From Streptomyces filipinensis (GTDB lineage Bacteria > Actinomycetota > Actinomycetes > Streptomycetales > Streptomycetaceae): a stretch of 64,000 bases of DNA. Numbering within the stretch: the stretch's first letter is position 1; each line of letters starts with the position of its first letter. Both the position numbers and the translations under genes were made by a program. The DNA is taken from positions 248,001 through 312,000 of the forward strand of contig NZ_BMTD01000002.1 in NCBI RefSeq assembly GCF_014649495.1. Direction: 5' to 3'. Shown in pieces: positions 45,300 through 54,287 of the stretch. The notes under the pieces were generated by a model. It ran no database searches, was not told the DNA's origin, and saw only the letters and a program-made list of their open reading frames with translations.

Positions 45300-48200
45300 T
45301 CACCTCCTGCGCTCCGCCTCGGTGAGCAGTTCGGCCAGCGTGGGGTGGTCGAAGAGCACAGCCATCGGCAGTTCCACGTCGAGCTCCACCCTGATCCGCT
45401 CCACCAGCTGGACCGCGGCGAGGCTGTCACCGCCCGCTTCGAAGAAGTCGTCGTCCGGTCCGCTGGGGGCACCGACCACCTCCGACCACAACGCGGTGAG
45501 CCGGCCGGCGAACGCGCTGCCGCCCGCTCCGGCCGGTGCCGCGTCCGTCCCCGGGACGGCGGCGGGTGCCGCACCCGGCCCGCCCGGCCGTGCCGCGGAC
45601 GTCATCGACGCGGATGTCATCGACGCGGCCGTGTAGTCGTCGGCCCTGCGGAGCTTCTCCGTCAGGCCCTCGGGCGCGACGATCACCTGCGGGCCGCGGT
45701 CCACGGCCAGGAAGGCGTCGAACAGCCGGCCGCCGGTCTCCACGTCCAGGAACGAGTCCCGGGCGACGCCCGACGAACGCAGCGGGGCCGGCTCCTGGGC
45801 GCGTGCTCCCTCGCCGTCCAGGGCGCCTCGCACCGCGTCCGTGGCCGCCGCGCGCTCGACACGGCGCAGCGTGAACCCGGAAGCGGTGACGATCTCACGT
45901 CCCGAGGCGTCGATCAGGGACACGTCCCGCAGCAACGTGCCCCGGCCCTCCTGCCGGTGCTCGCGCACCAGGGCGGTCACCGAGGCGGGCAGCCGGTCCC
46001 GCACCACCAGGCTCTGGTAGGCGAACGGAAGGGCGTTGGTCCCCTCGGGCAGCGGCACCAGGAAGGAGGTCGCGCAGTCCAGCAGCGCCGGATGGAGCAG
46101 GTGGTCCTCGGTGTCCCGGCGGAACCGGTCGGACAGGGCCAGCTCGGCCAGCGTGCCGGCGTCACCGGTCCTGACGCTCGTGACGTTGAACCACCGCTCC
46201 CCCACGGTCATCAGCCCGGAGCCGTCGTTGAAGCGGGGTCCTTCGGCGTGCGCCGGGTGGGCTGCCCGCAGTGCGGACAGGTCGTGCCGTGGCACGTCGC
46301 CGTCGTCCGCGCTCACCCCGCCCGTCACGTGTACGACGGTCTCGCCGGACGCGGTGAGCGTCGTCATGCGGAACCGCCAGCCGTCGGCCGCGGGGGTGAA
46401 GCGGACGGTCAGCTCCGTCGGGCGTACCACCGCGAGCGGCGCCGTGAAGGTCACGTCCGTGCAGCGGACGGGCCCCGGCCGGACCAAGCCGACGGCACGC
46501 AGCAGGAGTTCGAGGAATCCCGTACCGGGGAGCACGGGCGTGCCGCCCATCCGGTGTTCGTCGACCAGCCAGGCGTCCGGCGTGACCCGCGCCAGGAAGA
46601 CGTGGCTCTCGCCGGGCTCCGCGGCGACGGGCTCGACCACGACACGTGCGGCGCCCTGCTCCTGCGGGCGGCGTCCGGAGCGCTCGGACTCGGCCCGTAC
46701 GGCCATGCCCGCGCCGTCCCAGGAGGGCCAGTTCACCGAGACCGTGCGTCCCGGACGGCGGCGGGCGCGCTCGTGGGCGAAGGCGTCCAGGAAGGCGTTG
46801 GCGGCCGCGTAGTCCCCCAGGCCCAGCTGGCCGGTGATCGCGGCGACCGAGGAGAACAGGATGAACGTCTCCGGCTCGTCACCGAGGAGTTCGTCCAGCA
46901 GTACGGTGCCGATGGTCTTGGGGCGCAGCACCCGCTCGGCGGAGCCGGGATCCTTGACGGCGAGCATGCCGCCACCGGCGACTCCGGCGGCGTGCACCAC
47001 ACCCTTGACCGGGCCCAGTTCGGCCCGGATCCGGTCCACGGCGGTGCCGAGTGAGGCACGGTCGCAGACGTCCGCCGCCAGGGGCAGCACGGTGCAGCCG
47101 GCCCGCTCCAGCCGGGAGACGGCGGCGACCGCCGAGAGCTGGTCGTCGGTCAGGCCGGCCGGGTCCGTCCACCGCCGCCGATCGGGAAGTCCGCTCCGGC
47201 CGAGGAGAGCCAGCTTGACCTGTCCCAGGGCACCGAGCCGTTCGGCGGCCACCAGTCCGAGGGCGCCGAGACCACCGGTGATGAGCCAGACCCCGTCGGC
47301 GGTGGCCCTGTGTGCCGCCGCGAGCAGGTCGTCCTCGTCGATGTCGGCGTAGGACGGGGTCCAGCGGCGCGTGCCGCGCAGCGCGGTCCGGTCCATCACG
47401 GTGCCGTCGTCCGCGCACAGCAGCGCGGCCAGCGACCGGCTGGTGGCGCGATCGTGCTGTCCCAGCGCTCCCGGTACGTCGATCACGCGGGCGCGGAGCC
47501 CGCTGATCTCCCTGGTCGCCGTGTGCAGCAGGGAGACCACCGGCGCCTTGGCGACGTCGAGCGGTTCGGTGCCCGACACGTCCCACAGCCGGTCGGCCAG
47601 CACGGTGAGGCGGACGGACCGCTCGGCCGGGCGGTGACGCGCCAGGTCCTGGACGACCGACTGGACGGAGCGGTAGCCGCGGTCCAGCCAGTGCTCGCAC
47701 CACGCCTCGGACCCCGGCTTCGCGGGTGGGGCGCCCTGCAGCAGGAGGTGCACGATCTCCAGGGGCTCGGTGGCGGCGCCGAGCTCGGCGACGAGGTCCT
47801 CACTCACCCGGTGCGGTGCCTGCTCGTCCGCCTTCACGAGCATCGCGTGGACACCCGCGTCGGACAGCTGGTCGAGGAGCGGGGCTGCCGCCCCGGCGTC
47901 GTCGGTGACCACCAGCCAGCGTCGGCCCCGGACGGGTTCCCGCGGTACGCGGGGCGCCTCCTGCCACACGGGCACGGTGATGCGGCCCCGGGTCGTGCCG
48001 GCGGCCTGCCGCGCGGGGGCCGGGTCGTCCGTGCGGCGGTCCTCCACCGGGTCGGGGGAGATCCAGAAGGACGTGCGGTCGAAGACGTAACCGGGCAGGG
48101 GGACCGGCTCGTGTCCCTCGTCCTCGGTGAGCGCCCGCCATGCGACGTCGACACCCGACTGCCACAGTGCCGCGACCGCCCGGTACAGCGTCTCCAGCGG

Positions 48201-50687
48201 TGCCGACCTCCCGCCCGCCGCCGGCAGACAGGCCACCGGGCGCCGGCGGTGGGCCACGACCTGCGGGGCGCGGCGGGCCAGCTGCGTGAGCGTCTGCCCG
48301 GGGCCCACTTCGACCAGAACGCCGTCCTCCAGCCCGGCCGCGTGCTCCAGGGCCTCGCGGAACCGGACGGGACAGCGCAGGTGCCGGCCCCAGTAGGCGG
48401 GGTCCTGCGCCTCCTCGTCGGTGATCCACCGGCCGGTGACATCGGAAACCCAGGGGATCCGCGGCCGGTTCAGGCTCAGCCCCGCCACGAACCGCTCCAG
48501 TTCCGCCGCGGCGTGCTCGGTCAGCGGGGTGTGGAAGGCCCGGTCCACGTCCAGCTCGATCCAGCGCCGCCCGGACCGGGCCAGCCTCGCGGTGAGCTCC
48601 GCGACGGCCTCCGTGGAGCCGCCCACCGTGCAGGAGCGCACCCCGTTGTCGGCGCTCACCCACACGTCGTACCCGTCGGTGAGGCGGGCGGCCTCGTCGG
48701 CGGAGACCGCAAGCCCGACCAGGGCACCGGCCGGTGTGGCGGCGAGCAGTTCTCCCCGCCTGACCACCAGGCGGGCCGCGTCCCGCAGGCTGAACACCCC
48801 GGAGAGCGCGGCGGCGGTGATCTCGCCCACGCTGTGCCCGACCATGGCCACCGGCCGGATCTCCCAGGAGGCCAGCAGCCGGGACAGCGCCCACTCGACG
48901 GCGAAGAGGGCGGGCTGCGTCACGGAGGTGTCGCGCAGTCGTCGCGCCGCGTCCGGCGCGCCGCCCAGAAGCACCTCGCGCAGCGCGGTCGCCGTCGGCG
49001 TCCCGAACAGGTCCAGGCACTGGTCGAACGCGTCCCGGAACACCGGTTCCCGGGCGTGGAGTTCGCGGGCCATCTCCGGGTGCTGCGCCCCCTGCCCGGG
49101 GAACATGAACACCGCCCCACCGGCCGTCTGCGCCGCGCCGCTCACGGGGGCGTCGGCCAGTGCCTCGGCCAGCGCGTCGGTGTCCCCTCCCACCACGGCG
49201 AGACGATGCCGGTGGCGCAGCGGCCGGCGCTGCAGGGTACGGGCCACGGCTGCCGGGTCGGGCCGCTCCTGCGACAGGTGCTCCGACAGCTGCCGGGCCA
49301 TCGCCTCCAGCGAGTCGGACGAGGCCGCCGCGAGCGGCAGCACCACCGCGGGCCGGTACGACGCCGGCCGGGGGGCCGGACGGTCCGGCGGCTGTTCCAC
49401 CAGGACGTGGACGTTCGTACCACCGATGCCGAAGGAGCTGACGCCCGCGATGCGGGATCCGGGGGTGTGCCAGGGAGCGGCCTCGGCGCGGACGTGGAAG
49501 GGGGTCGACTCCAGCTCCATCAGCGGGTTCGGGGAGGTGAAGTTCGCGGTGCCGGGGACGATGCCGCGCTGGACGGCCAGCACGGCCTTGATGAGGCCCG
49601 CGATGCCGGAGGCCGGTCCGAGGTGCCCGATGTTGCCCTTGACCGAGGAGAGAAGGCAGTAGCCGGACCGGTCGGTGAAGGCACGGAAGGCGCGGGTCAG
49701 TGCCTGCGTCTCGATGGGATCGCCCAACGCGGTCCCGGTGCCGTGCGCCTCGACGTATCCCACGTCGGACGCGTCCACACCGGACACGGCGAGGGCCTCG
49801 TACACCGCGGCGAACTGCCCTTCGGCGCTCGGAGCCGCGAAGCCCGCCTTGCGGTTGCCGTCGTTGTTCACGGCGGAGCCCCGGATCACCGCCATGACCC
49901 GGTCGTTGTCGCGCAGCGCGTCCTGCAGCGGCTTGAGCACCACCGCGCCGGCCCCGTCACCGAAGATCGTTCCGTCGGCCGCCGCGTCGAAGGGGCGGCA
50001 CAGACCGTCCCGGGAGAAGATCCCGCCCTGTACCCACCGGTGACCGCCGCCGTGCGGGAGTTCCAGCTGGACGCCGCCCGCCACGGCCACGTCGCACTCC
50101 CCGTTGCGCAGCGCCTGGCAGGCGAGGTGTACGGCGAGGAGCGAGGTGGAGCACGCGGTGGCGACGGTGAGCGCGGGTCCGCGCAGGTCGAGTTTGTAGG
50201 AGGCGATGGTGGCGATGTAGTCGTTGTGGTTCCCCGCCTGGATGCCCACTTCGCCGTAACTTCTGACCGCGGTCGCGTTCCTGCGCACGTTCAGCTCGGC
50301 GTAGCGGTTGGTCGCGCCGCCGGCGAAGACTCCGACGGAGCCCGCGCACGCCGGATCGATCGCCGCGTCCTCCAGGGCCCCGTACACCACTTCCAGGAAC
50401 ACGCGCTGCTGCGGGTCCCTCAGTTCGGCCTCCCGGGGGCCGAATCCGAACAGACCGGCGTCGAAGCCGGCGACGTCGTCCAGGAGGGGCGCCCGCCGGA
50501 CGCGATGAGGGTCGGCGATCTCCGACTCGGACAGTCCCGCGGCACGGAGCATGTCGTCGGACAGTTCCGTGACGCTGACGGTGCTGTCGAGGAGATTGGC
50601 CCAGTACGTCTCCGCGTCGGGGGCCCCGGGGAAACGACCGGCCAGCCCGATCACTGCTATGCGGTCATCCTCTGCCGCGCGACTCAT
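45300..50687 (-). CDS. Type I polyketide synthase module, KS-AT-KR-DH-carrier
   Basis: A 1795-residue one-module PKS. KS (about 5-425) has the Cys in 'TACSTS', 'EAHGTGTALGDP' and 'KGNIGHLGPASG'. AT (about 525-830) has GHSVGE and 'RAFHTPL', the latter of the malonyl-CoA type. KR (about 920-1330) has 'GGLGALGLVAAERLG' and 'FSSVAA...YAAANAF'. DH (about 1370-1620) has H-x3-G-x4-P ('HRMGGTPVLP') and 'HPALLDC'. The carrier has 'EAGGDSL' (Ser near 1753), PCP-like. The KR precedes the DH, which is not the usual order. No ER and no thioesterase are present. It would add one malonyl unit, reduce and dehydrate it to an enoyl chain. GGAGG 6 nt upstream supports the ATG. Confidence 0.95.
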   Translation of the reverse strand: MSRAAEDDRIAVIGLAGRFPGAPDAETYWANLLDSTVSVTELSDDMLRAAGLSESEIADPHRVRRAPLLDDVAGFDAGLFGFGPREAELRDPQQRVFLEVVYGALEDAAIDPACAGSVGVFAGGATNRYAELNVRRNATAVRSYGEVGIQAGNHNDYIATIASYKLDLRGPALTVATACSTSLLAVHLACQALRNGECDVAVAGGVQLELPHGGGHRWVQGGIFSRDGLCRPFDAAADGTIFGDGAGAVVLKPLQDALRDNDRVMAVIRGSAVNNDGNRKAGFAAPSAEGQFAAVYEALAVSGVDASDVGYVEAHGTGTALGDPIETQALTRAFRAFTDRSGYCLLSSVKGNIGHLGPASGIAGLIKAVLAVQRGIVPGTANFTSPNPLMELESTPFHVRAEAAPWHTPGSRIAGVSSFGIGGTNVHVLVEQPPDRPAPRPASYRPAVVLPLAAASSDSLEAMARQLSEHLSQERPDPAAVARTLQRRPLRHRHRLAVVGGDTDALAEALADAPVSGAAQTAGGAVFMFPGQGAQHPEMARELHAREPVFRDAFDQCLDLFGTPTATALREVLLGGAPDAARRLRDTSVTQPALFAVEWALSRLLASWEIRPVAMVGHSVGEITAAALSGVFSLRDAARLVVRRGELLAATPAGALVGLAVSADEAARLTDGYDVWVSADNGVRSCTVGGSTEAVAELTARLARSGRRWIELDVDRAFHTPLTEHAAAELERFVAGLSLNRPRIPWVSDVTGRWITDEEAQDPAYWGRHLRCPVRFREALEHAAGLEDGVLVEVGPGQTLTQLARRAPQVVAHRRRPVACLPAAGGRSAPLETLYRAVAALWQSGVDVAWRALTEDEGHEPVPLPGYVFDRTSFWISPDPVEDRRTDDPAPARQAAGTTRGRITVPVWQEAPRVPREPVRGRRWLVVTDDAGAAAPLLDQLSDAGVHAMLVKADEQAPHRVSEDLVAELGAATEPLEIVHLLLQGAPPAKPGSEAWCEHWLDRGYRSVQSVVQDLARHRPAERSVRLTVLADRLWDVSGTEPLDVAKAPVVSLLHTATREISGLRARVIDVPGALGQHDRATSRSLAALLCADDGTVMDRTALRGTRRWTPSYADIDEDDLLAAAHRATADGVWLITGGLGALGLVAAERLGALGQVKLALLGRSGLPDRRRWTDPAGLTDDQLSAVAAVSRLERAGCTVLPLAADVCDRASLGTAVDRIRAELGPVKGVVHAAGVAGGGMLAVKDPGSAERVLRPKTIGTVLLDELLGDEPETFILFSSVAAITGQLGLGDYAAANAFLDAFAHERARRRPGRTVSVNWPSWDGAGMAVRAESERSGRRPQEQGAARVVVEPVAAEPGESHVFLARVTPDAWLVDEHRMGGTPVLPGTGFLELLLRAVGLVRPGPVRCTDVTFTAPLAVVRPTELTVRFTPAADGWRFRMTTLTASGETVVHVTGGVSADDGDVPRHDLSALRAAHPAHAEGPRFNDGSGLMTVGERWFNVTSVRTGDAGTLAELALSDRFRRDTEDHLLHPALLDCATSFLVPLPEGTNALPFAYQSLVVRDRLPASVTALVREHRQEGRGTLLRDVSLIDASGREIVTASGFTLRRVERAAATDAVRGALDGEGARAQEPAPLRSSGVARDSFLDVETGGRLFDAFLAVDRGPQVIVAPEGLTEKLRRADDYTAASMTSASMTSAARPGGPGAAPAAVPGTDAAPAGAGGSAFAGRLTALWSEVVGAPSGPDDDFFEAGGDSLAAVQLVERIRVELDVELPMAVLFDHPTLAELLTEAERRR

Positions 50688-51532
50688 CAGATACCTCCGG
50701 AACGGGGCGCCGTGTTCGACGGCACCGGGTGCGGCCCGGTCGCCGGGCGGGGTTGCTCACGGGAAAGGTCCTCCTCCAGTTGCCGGGCGATCACCGCCAG
50801 CAGGCCGCCGACCGCGTCGCCGAGGAGGAAATGAGGGCCTGGGACGGTCAGGCGCCGGTGCTCCGAGGTGGTCCAGGGGGACCAGCCGGCGGTGCCGGGT
50901 TCCAGCACCTCGTCGCTGTCGCCGCGTACTTCGAGGACCGGGGCGGCCAGCGGCCGGCTCGCCTCGTCACCCGGCTGCCAGGTCTCCAGGGCCTGGAAGT
51001 CGGCGCGGATCGCCGGTTCCGAGAGCTCGAACAGGGTCCGGCCCCTGTCGGTGTTCTGCACCGCGCCGTAGCGGGCGAGCTGCTGGAAGAGCGCGTCACC
51101 GCTGAGCCGGTGGGTGTCCTGGCCGACCGTCCTGTCCGGGGCGGGTGCCGCCGCGACGACCAGACGCAGGATGTCGTCGCGGCCCGTCCGTTCCATCAGC
51201 CGGGCGGCCCGGTACGCCAGGACCGCTCCGAAGCAGTGCCCGAAGAAGACCAACGGGCCGTCCTGGGCGGCGAGTTCCCCGGCGACTTCGCCGGCCGCGG
51301 CGTCCAGCGACGTGAGGGGGCTCTCCCGCAGCCGGCTCTCCCGGCCGGGCAGCCGTACCGCGATCAGGGACACCCAGGAGGGCAGGTGATCGGTCCAGCG
51401 GTTGAAAGGGGCGACGCCCGCACCGGCGTGGGCCACGCACACCAGGTGGACGCGGGCAGGGCCGGCTCCGGGGAACCGGACGAGCAGAGGCCTCTTCTTG
51501 GTGACACCGTGCATCGTCTGTTCCCGTTTCAT
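50687..51532 (-). CDS. Type II thioesterase-like protein with Cys nucleophile
   Basis: A 281-residue alpha/beta-hydrolase of the external thioesterase family ('HLVCVAHAGAGVAPFNRW', 'LPGRESRLRE', catalytic His in 'VPGPHFLLGD'). The nucleophile elbow is GHCFG: Cys100 (codon TGC) replaces the usual Ser. The rest of the active site looks intact, so it is not a decayed gene. Cys-type thioesterases are known as a minority and often favour transfer to an amine or thiol over hydrolysis; that role here is inference. The ATG overlaps the exporter permease stop (ATGA) and the stop overlaps the PKS start (TGATG), so it is tightly coupled to both. Confidence 0.92.
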   Translation of the reverse strand: MKREQTMHGVTKKRPLLVRFPGAGPARVHLVCVAHAGAGVAPFNRWTDHLPSWVSLIAVRLPGRESRLRESPLTSLDAAAGEVAGELAAQDGPLVFFGHCFGAVLAYRAARLMERTGRDDILRLVVAAAPAPDRTVGQDTHRLSGDALFQQLARYGAVQNTDRGRTLFELSEPAIRADFQALETWQPGDEASRPLAAPVLEVRGDSDEVLEPGTAGWSPWTTSEHRRLTVPGPHFLLGDAVGGLLAVIARQLEEDLSREQPRPATGPHPVPSNTAPRSGGI

Positions 51533-52353
51533 GCCGAGAGTTCGATCGTCCCGCGACGGCGTTCGCCGGCTATCGCCCATCTGAGCGCCGCCACCCCGGC
51601 CATCAGCCAGAACGCCCCGATCAGCGCTTCGGTGCCGAGTTCGGGGAGCACAGCCGACGCCGGGGACCCGGCCAGCAACGCGCGCAAGGCCCTCAGCCCG
51701 TGGGTGAGCGGGAGGAGTTCGGCCGCGAAGGTGATGCCGCTGGGCCAATATCCGGTCGGGACGTTGACGCCGCAGAACGCCATCATGGACAGATAGGACA
51801 GATTGAGCACCAGCCACTGCATCCCGGGACGGCGCAGCACCCATGCGCCGATGAACGTTCCCCAGCCGTACGCGGACGCGCCGATCACGCCGAGGAAGAA
51901 GGGGACGCACAGCACCCGCGGGACGGGTGCGGGCAGGGAGAAGAACACGGTGGCCAGCGCGTACACGAGCGTGCCGCTGACGATTCCGATGAGCAGGCAG
52001 TACGCGCCGCGGAAGAGGTAGGTCACCGCGAAGTCGGTCGGCGCCGCCACCTGCAGAGCCAGTGTCCCCTGGTCCCGTTCGCGGACCGTGGTGGTGATCA
52101 CGACGAGTGCCTCGACACACACGATGACCGAGGCGTTCCCCACGGCCAGGTAGCGGACTCTCTCCCCCGAACCCGACAGGGAGCCGACGGCGGAGAAGAA
52201 CACGACCTGCGTGACCAGACGGAGGAACCAGCCGAAGACCCAGGTCCGCCAGGTGTAGAACGCGGCGAATTCACGGAACCCGATCCGTGACGCCGTGACG
52301 CCGACACCCAGCCACCTCGCCAGGGCGCCTTCGCGCACCGAGATCCCGCTCAT
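51529..52353 (-). CDS. ABC-2 type exporter permease B
   Basis: A 274-residue inner-membrane protein with six hydrophobic segments. The N-terminal amphipathic helix ('RIGFREFAAFYTWRTWVFGW') leads to the first membrane helix, the cytoplasmic 'ITTTVRERDQGTLALQVAAP' is the ABC-2 coupling region, and 'MMAFCGVNVPTGYWPSGI' is the re-entrant part. Overlaps of 4 bp with the ATPase gene before it and the thioesterase gene after it show one transcript. It should work with the ATPase at 52350-53309 and with permease A at 37760-38527. Confidence 0.88.
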   Translation of the reverse strand: MSGISVREGALARWLGVGVTASRIGFREFAAFYTWRTWVFGWFLRLVTQVVFFSAVGSLSGSGERVRYLAVGNASVIVCVEALVVITTTVRERDQGTLALQVAAPTDFAVTYLFRGAYCLLIGIVSGTLVYALATVFFSLPAPVPRVLCVPFFLGVIGASAYGWGTFIGAWVLRRPGMQWLVLNLSYLSMMAFCGVNVPTGYWPSGITFAAELLPLTHGLRALRALLAGSPASAVLPELGTEALIGAFWLMAGVAALRWAIAGERRRGTIELSA

Positions 52354-53309
52354 ACACTCAGACCCCGATTCCCGACGAGCTCCAGGTACACGTCCTCCAG
52401 ACTGGGCAGTGAGGTGTGCACCGTCGTGACGTCGGCATCCACCAGAGCCCTCAGCACATCCCCGGCGGCATGGGGCTGGTTCGTGGCGATCCGCGTCCAT
52501 CCTTCCGGGAGTTCGTCCACCCGGAGCACGCCCTTCATCCCCCGCAGCCGCTCCTTCACGGAGGCCGGGACGTCTCGGGCGTCGACGCGCTCGTACGCGC
52601 TGACCCAACGGCCGACCTCGGAAGGCGCCTCGGTCCCCACCACCTGGCCTCGGTCGATGAGGGTCACACGGTCGCAGACCGCCTCCGCCTCCCGCATGTC
52701 GTGGGTCGTCATGAGAATCGTGATCCCGTCGGCTTGCAGCTCTCCCACCAGATTGCGGAACTCCCGCGCCGAGACCGGGTCCATGCCGACCGTCGGCTCG
52801 TCGAGAAAGAGCACGCTCGGGCCGCCCACGAGCCCCCGGGCGAGATGGAGACGCTGTTTCATGCCGCGCGACAGCTGATCGACCTGCATGTCGCCCCGGT
52901 CGCTCAACCCCACCCGTGCCAGCAACTGGTCGACGAGCGCCCGCCGGCTCGCGGCCCCGTACAGGGAAGCCCAGTAATCGAGGTTCTCACGTGCTGTCAG
53001 GCGCCCGTAGAGACCTCGCTCACCGCCGAAGACGATCCCTATGCGCGGGCGGAGCCGATCCGCCTGGGCGACGACGTCGCGCCCCAGCACCAGGGCTCGG
53101 CCGCCCGTCGGCAGCAGGACCGTGGAGAGAATCTTGACCAGGGTCGTCTTGCCGGCACCGTTGGGACCGAGCAGGCCCCGCACCTCTCCCTGCCGCACCT
53201 CCAGGCCGATGCCGCGCAGGGCCACCGTCTGCTCGCCGGAGGACCGCCGCCAGCCTCGCTTGCGGGTGTAGGACCTGGCGAGATCGAAGGTCTCGATCGC
53301 TGCGGCCAC
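52350..53309 (-). CDS. ABC exporter ATP-binding protein (DrrA-like)
   Basis: A 319-residue ATPase: Walker A 'LLGPNGAGKTT' near residue 45, a signature 'LSRGMKQRLHLARGL', Walker B 'VLFLDEPTVGMDP' and the switch His in 'MTTHDMREAE'. The C-terminal 90 residues form the extra domain of drug-exporter ATPases such as DrrA. The GTG at 53309 has AAGGAG 10 nt upstream, inside the end of the SDR gene. It drives export of the product or provides self-resistance, with the two ABC-2 permeases of the cluster. Its stop overlaps the permease start by 4 bp. Confidence 0.94.
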   Translation of the reverse strand: MAAAIETFDLARSYTRKRGWRRSSGEQTVALRGIGLEVRQGEVRGLLGPNGAGKTTLVKILSTVLLPTGGRALVLGRDVVAQADRLRPRIGIVFGGERGLYGRLTARENLDYWASLYGAASRRALVDQLLARVGLSDRGDMQVDQLSRGMKQRLHLARGLVGGPSVLFLDEPTVGMDPVSAREFRNLVGELQADGITILMTTHDMREAEAVCDRVTLIDRGQVVGTEAPSEVGRWVSAYERVDARDVPASVKERLRGMKGVLRVDELPEGWTRIATNQPHAAGDVLRALVDADVTTVHTSLPSLEDVYLELVGNRGLSV

Positions 53310-53311
53310 TG

Positions 53312-54160
53312 TCAGTCATCTCCTTGGGGAGTCCGGGGAGAGGCGATGAACGGGTCCGACTGCAGGTCCCCACTGGGCACGGGAAGGGAGATCCCGCCGT
53401 CCACGGAGAGGTTCACGCCCGTGATGAAGGAGGCCGCGTCCGAGCAGAGGAACAGCGCCGCGGAGGCCGTGTCGTCCGGTGTGGCCAGCCGCCCCAGCGG
53501 GGTGCGGCGCATCTGGATCTCGAAGGACGGTGGATGGTCGGGGCGCCCGACCGTCATCCCGTTCAGTCCGGCCTCGGTGGGAGTCGGTCCGGGACCGATG
53601 GAGTTCACCCTGATCCCGTGGTGGCCCCATTCACGAGCCCAGGTGGTGGTCAGCCCCAGAACGCCCGACTTGGCCGCCGCCGCGTGCGCGAAACCCGGGA
53701 ATCCCCGGTGTGGATCCGTCGTCGTGACGTTCAGGATGCACCCGCCGCCCTGGTCGATCATGTGGGGCACCACGGCACGAGCACAGTGGAACGTCCCGTA
53801 CAGATCGACTTCCACCACGGTCCGAAAGGAGCGCGCCGACATGCTCTCCGCCGGAGACCAGAAGTTCGCCGCCGCGTTGTTCACCAGCACGTCCACTGCG
53901 GCGAAACGGTCGACCACCTGCTCGACCACACGCTTCACCTGTGCTTCGTCGCGCACGTCGCAGACCATCGTCTCCGCTTCGACGCCGAGCCCCCGCAGCC
54001 GCCTCTCCGCGGCGGCGAGTCGCTCTTCCTTCCGCGACACGATGACGACCTGGGCGCCGTACGACCCGAAGGCGCGGGCCATGGCGAACCCGATGCCGGT
54101 CGCTCCTCCGGTGATCACCACTGTGCGTGAGTTGTACAACCCCTCCGCGAAGCAGCGCAC
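53312..54160 (-). CDS. SDR oxidoreductase, 2,4-dienoyl-CoA reductase-like
   Basis: A 282-residue Rossmann-fold enzyme. The cofactor motif is 'TGGATGIG' near residue 17, 'SRKEERL' fits NADPH, and 'NNAAANF' is at 94-100. The active-site Lys is in 'HAAAAKSG', but the position of the usual Tyr in YxxxK holds Ala160. That, and 'IRVNSIGPGPTPTEAGLNGM', fit the 2,4-dienoyl-CoA reductase branch rather than FabG. The PKS has KR and DH but no enoyl reductase, so it could act in trans on the unsaturated chain; this is inference. It ends 2 bp before the exporter ATPase start. Confidence 0.88.
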   Translation of the reverse strand: MRCFAEGLYNSRTVVITGGATGIGFAMARAFGSYGAQVVIVSRKEERLAAAERRLRGLGVEAETMVCDVRDEAQVKRVVEQVVDRFAAVDVLVNNAAANFWSPAESMSARSFRTVVEVDLYGTFHCARAVVPHMIDQGGGCILNVTTTDPHRGFPGFAHAAAAKSGVLGLTTTWAREWGHHGIRVNSIGPGPTPTEAGLNGMTVGRPDHPPSFEIQMRRTPLGRLATPDDTASAALFLCSDAASFITGVNLSVDGGISLPVPSGDLQSDPFIASPRTPQGDD

Positions 54161-54287
54161 TCCACCAACCAGCCTCTCCAGTGCGAGAAAAGTACGAGCC
54201 CGGAAGGGATGAGGCTCCGGACACGGTCAACGGACACGACCGCTGCGCCTCGTCGCGGCAGCCGGCCGTGGTGGGTTCAGCGGCTGC

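Noticed and set aside
47310..50834. 1174-codon + strand frame opposite the PKS gene
   Set aside because: Antisense shadow of the PKS. No family motif, Arg/Gly/His-rich, and the minus strand carries all KS, AT, KR and DH motifs.
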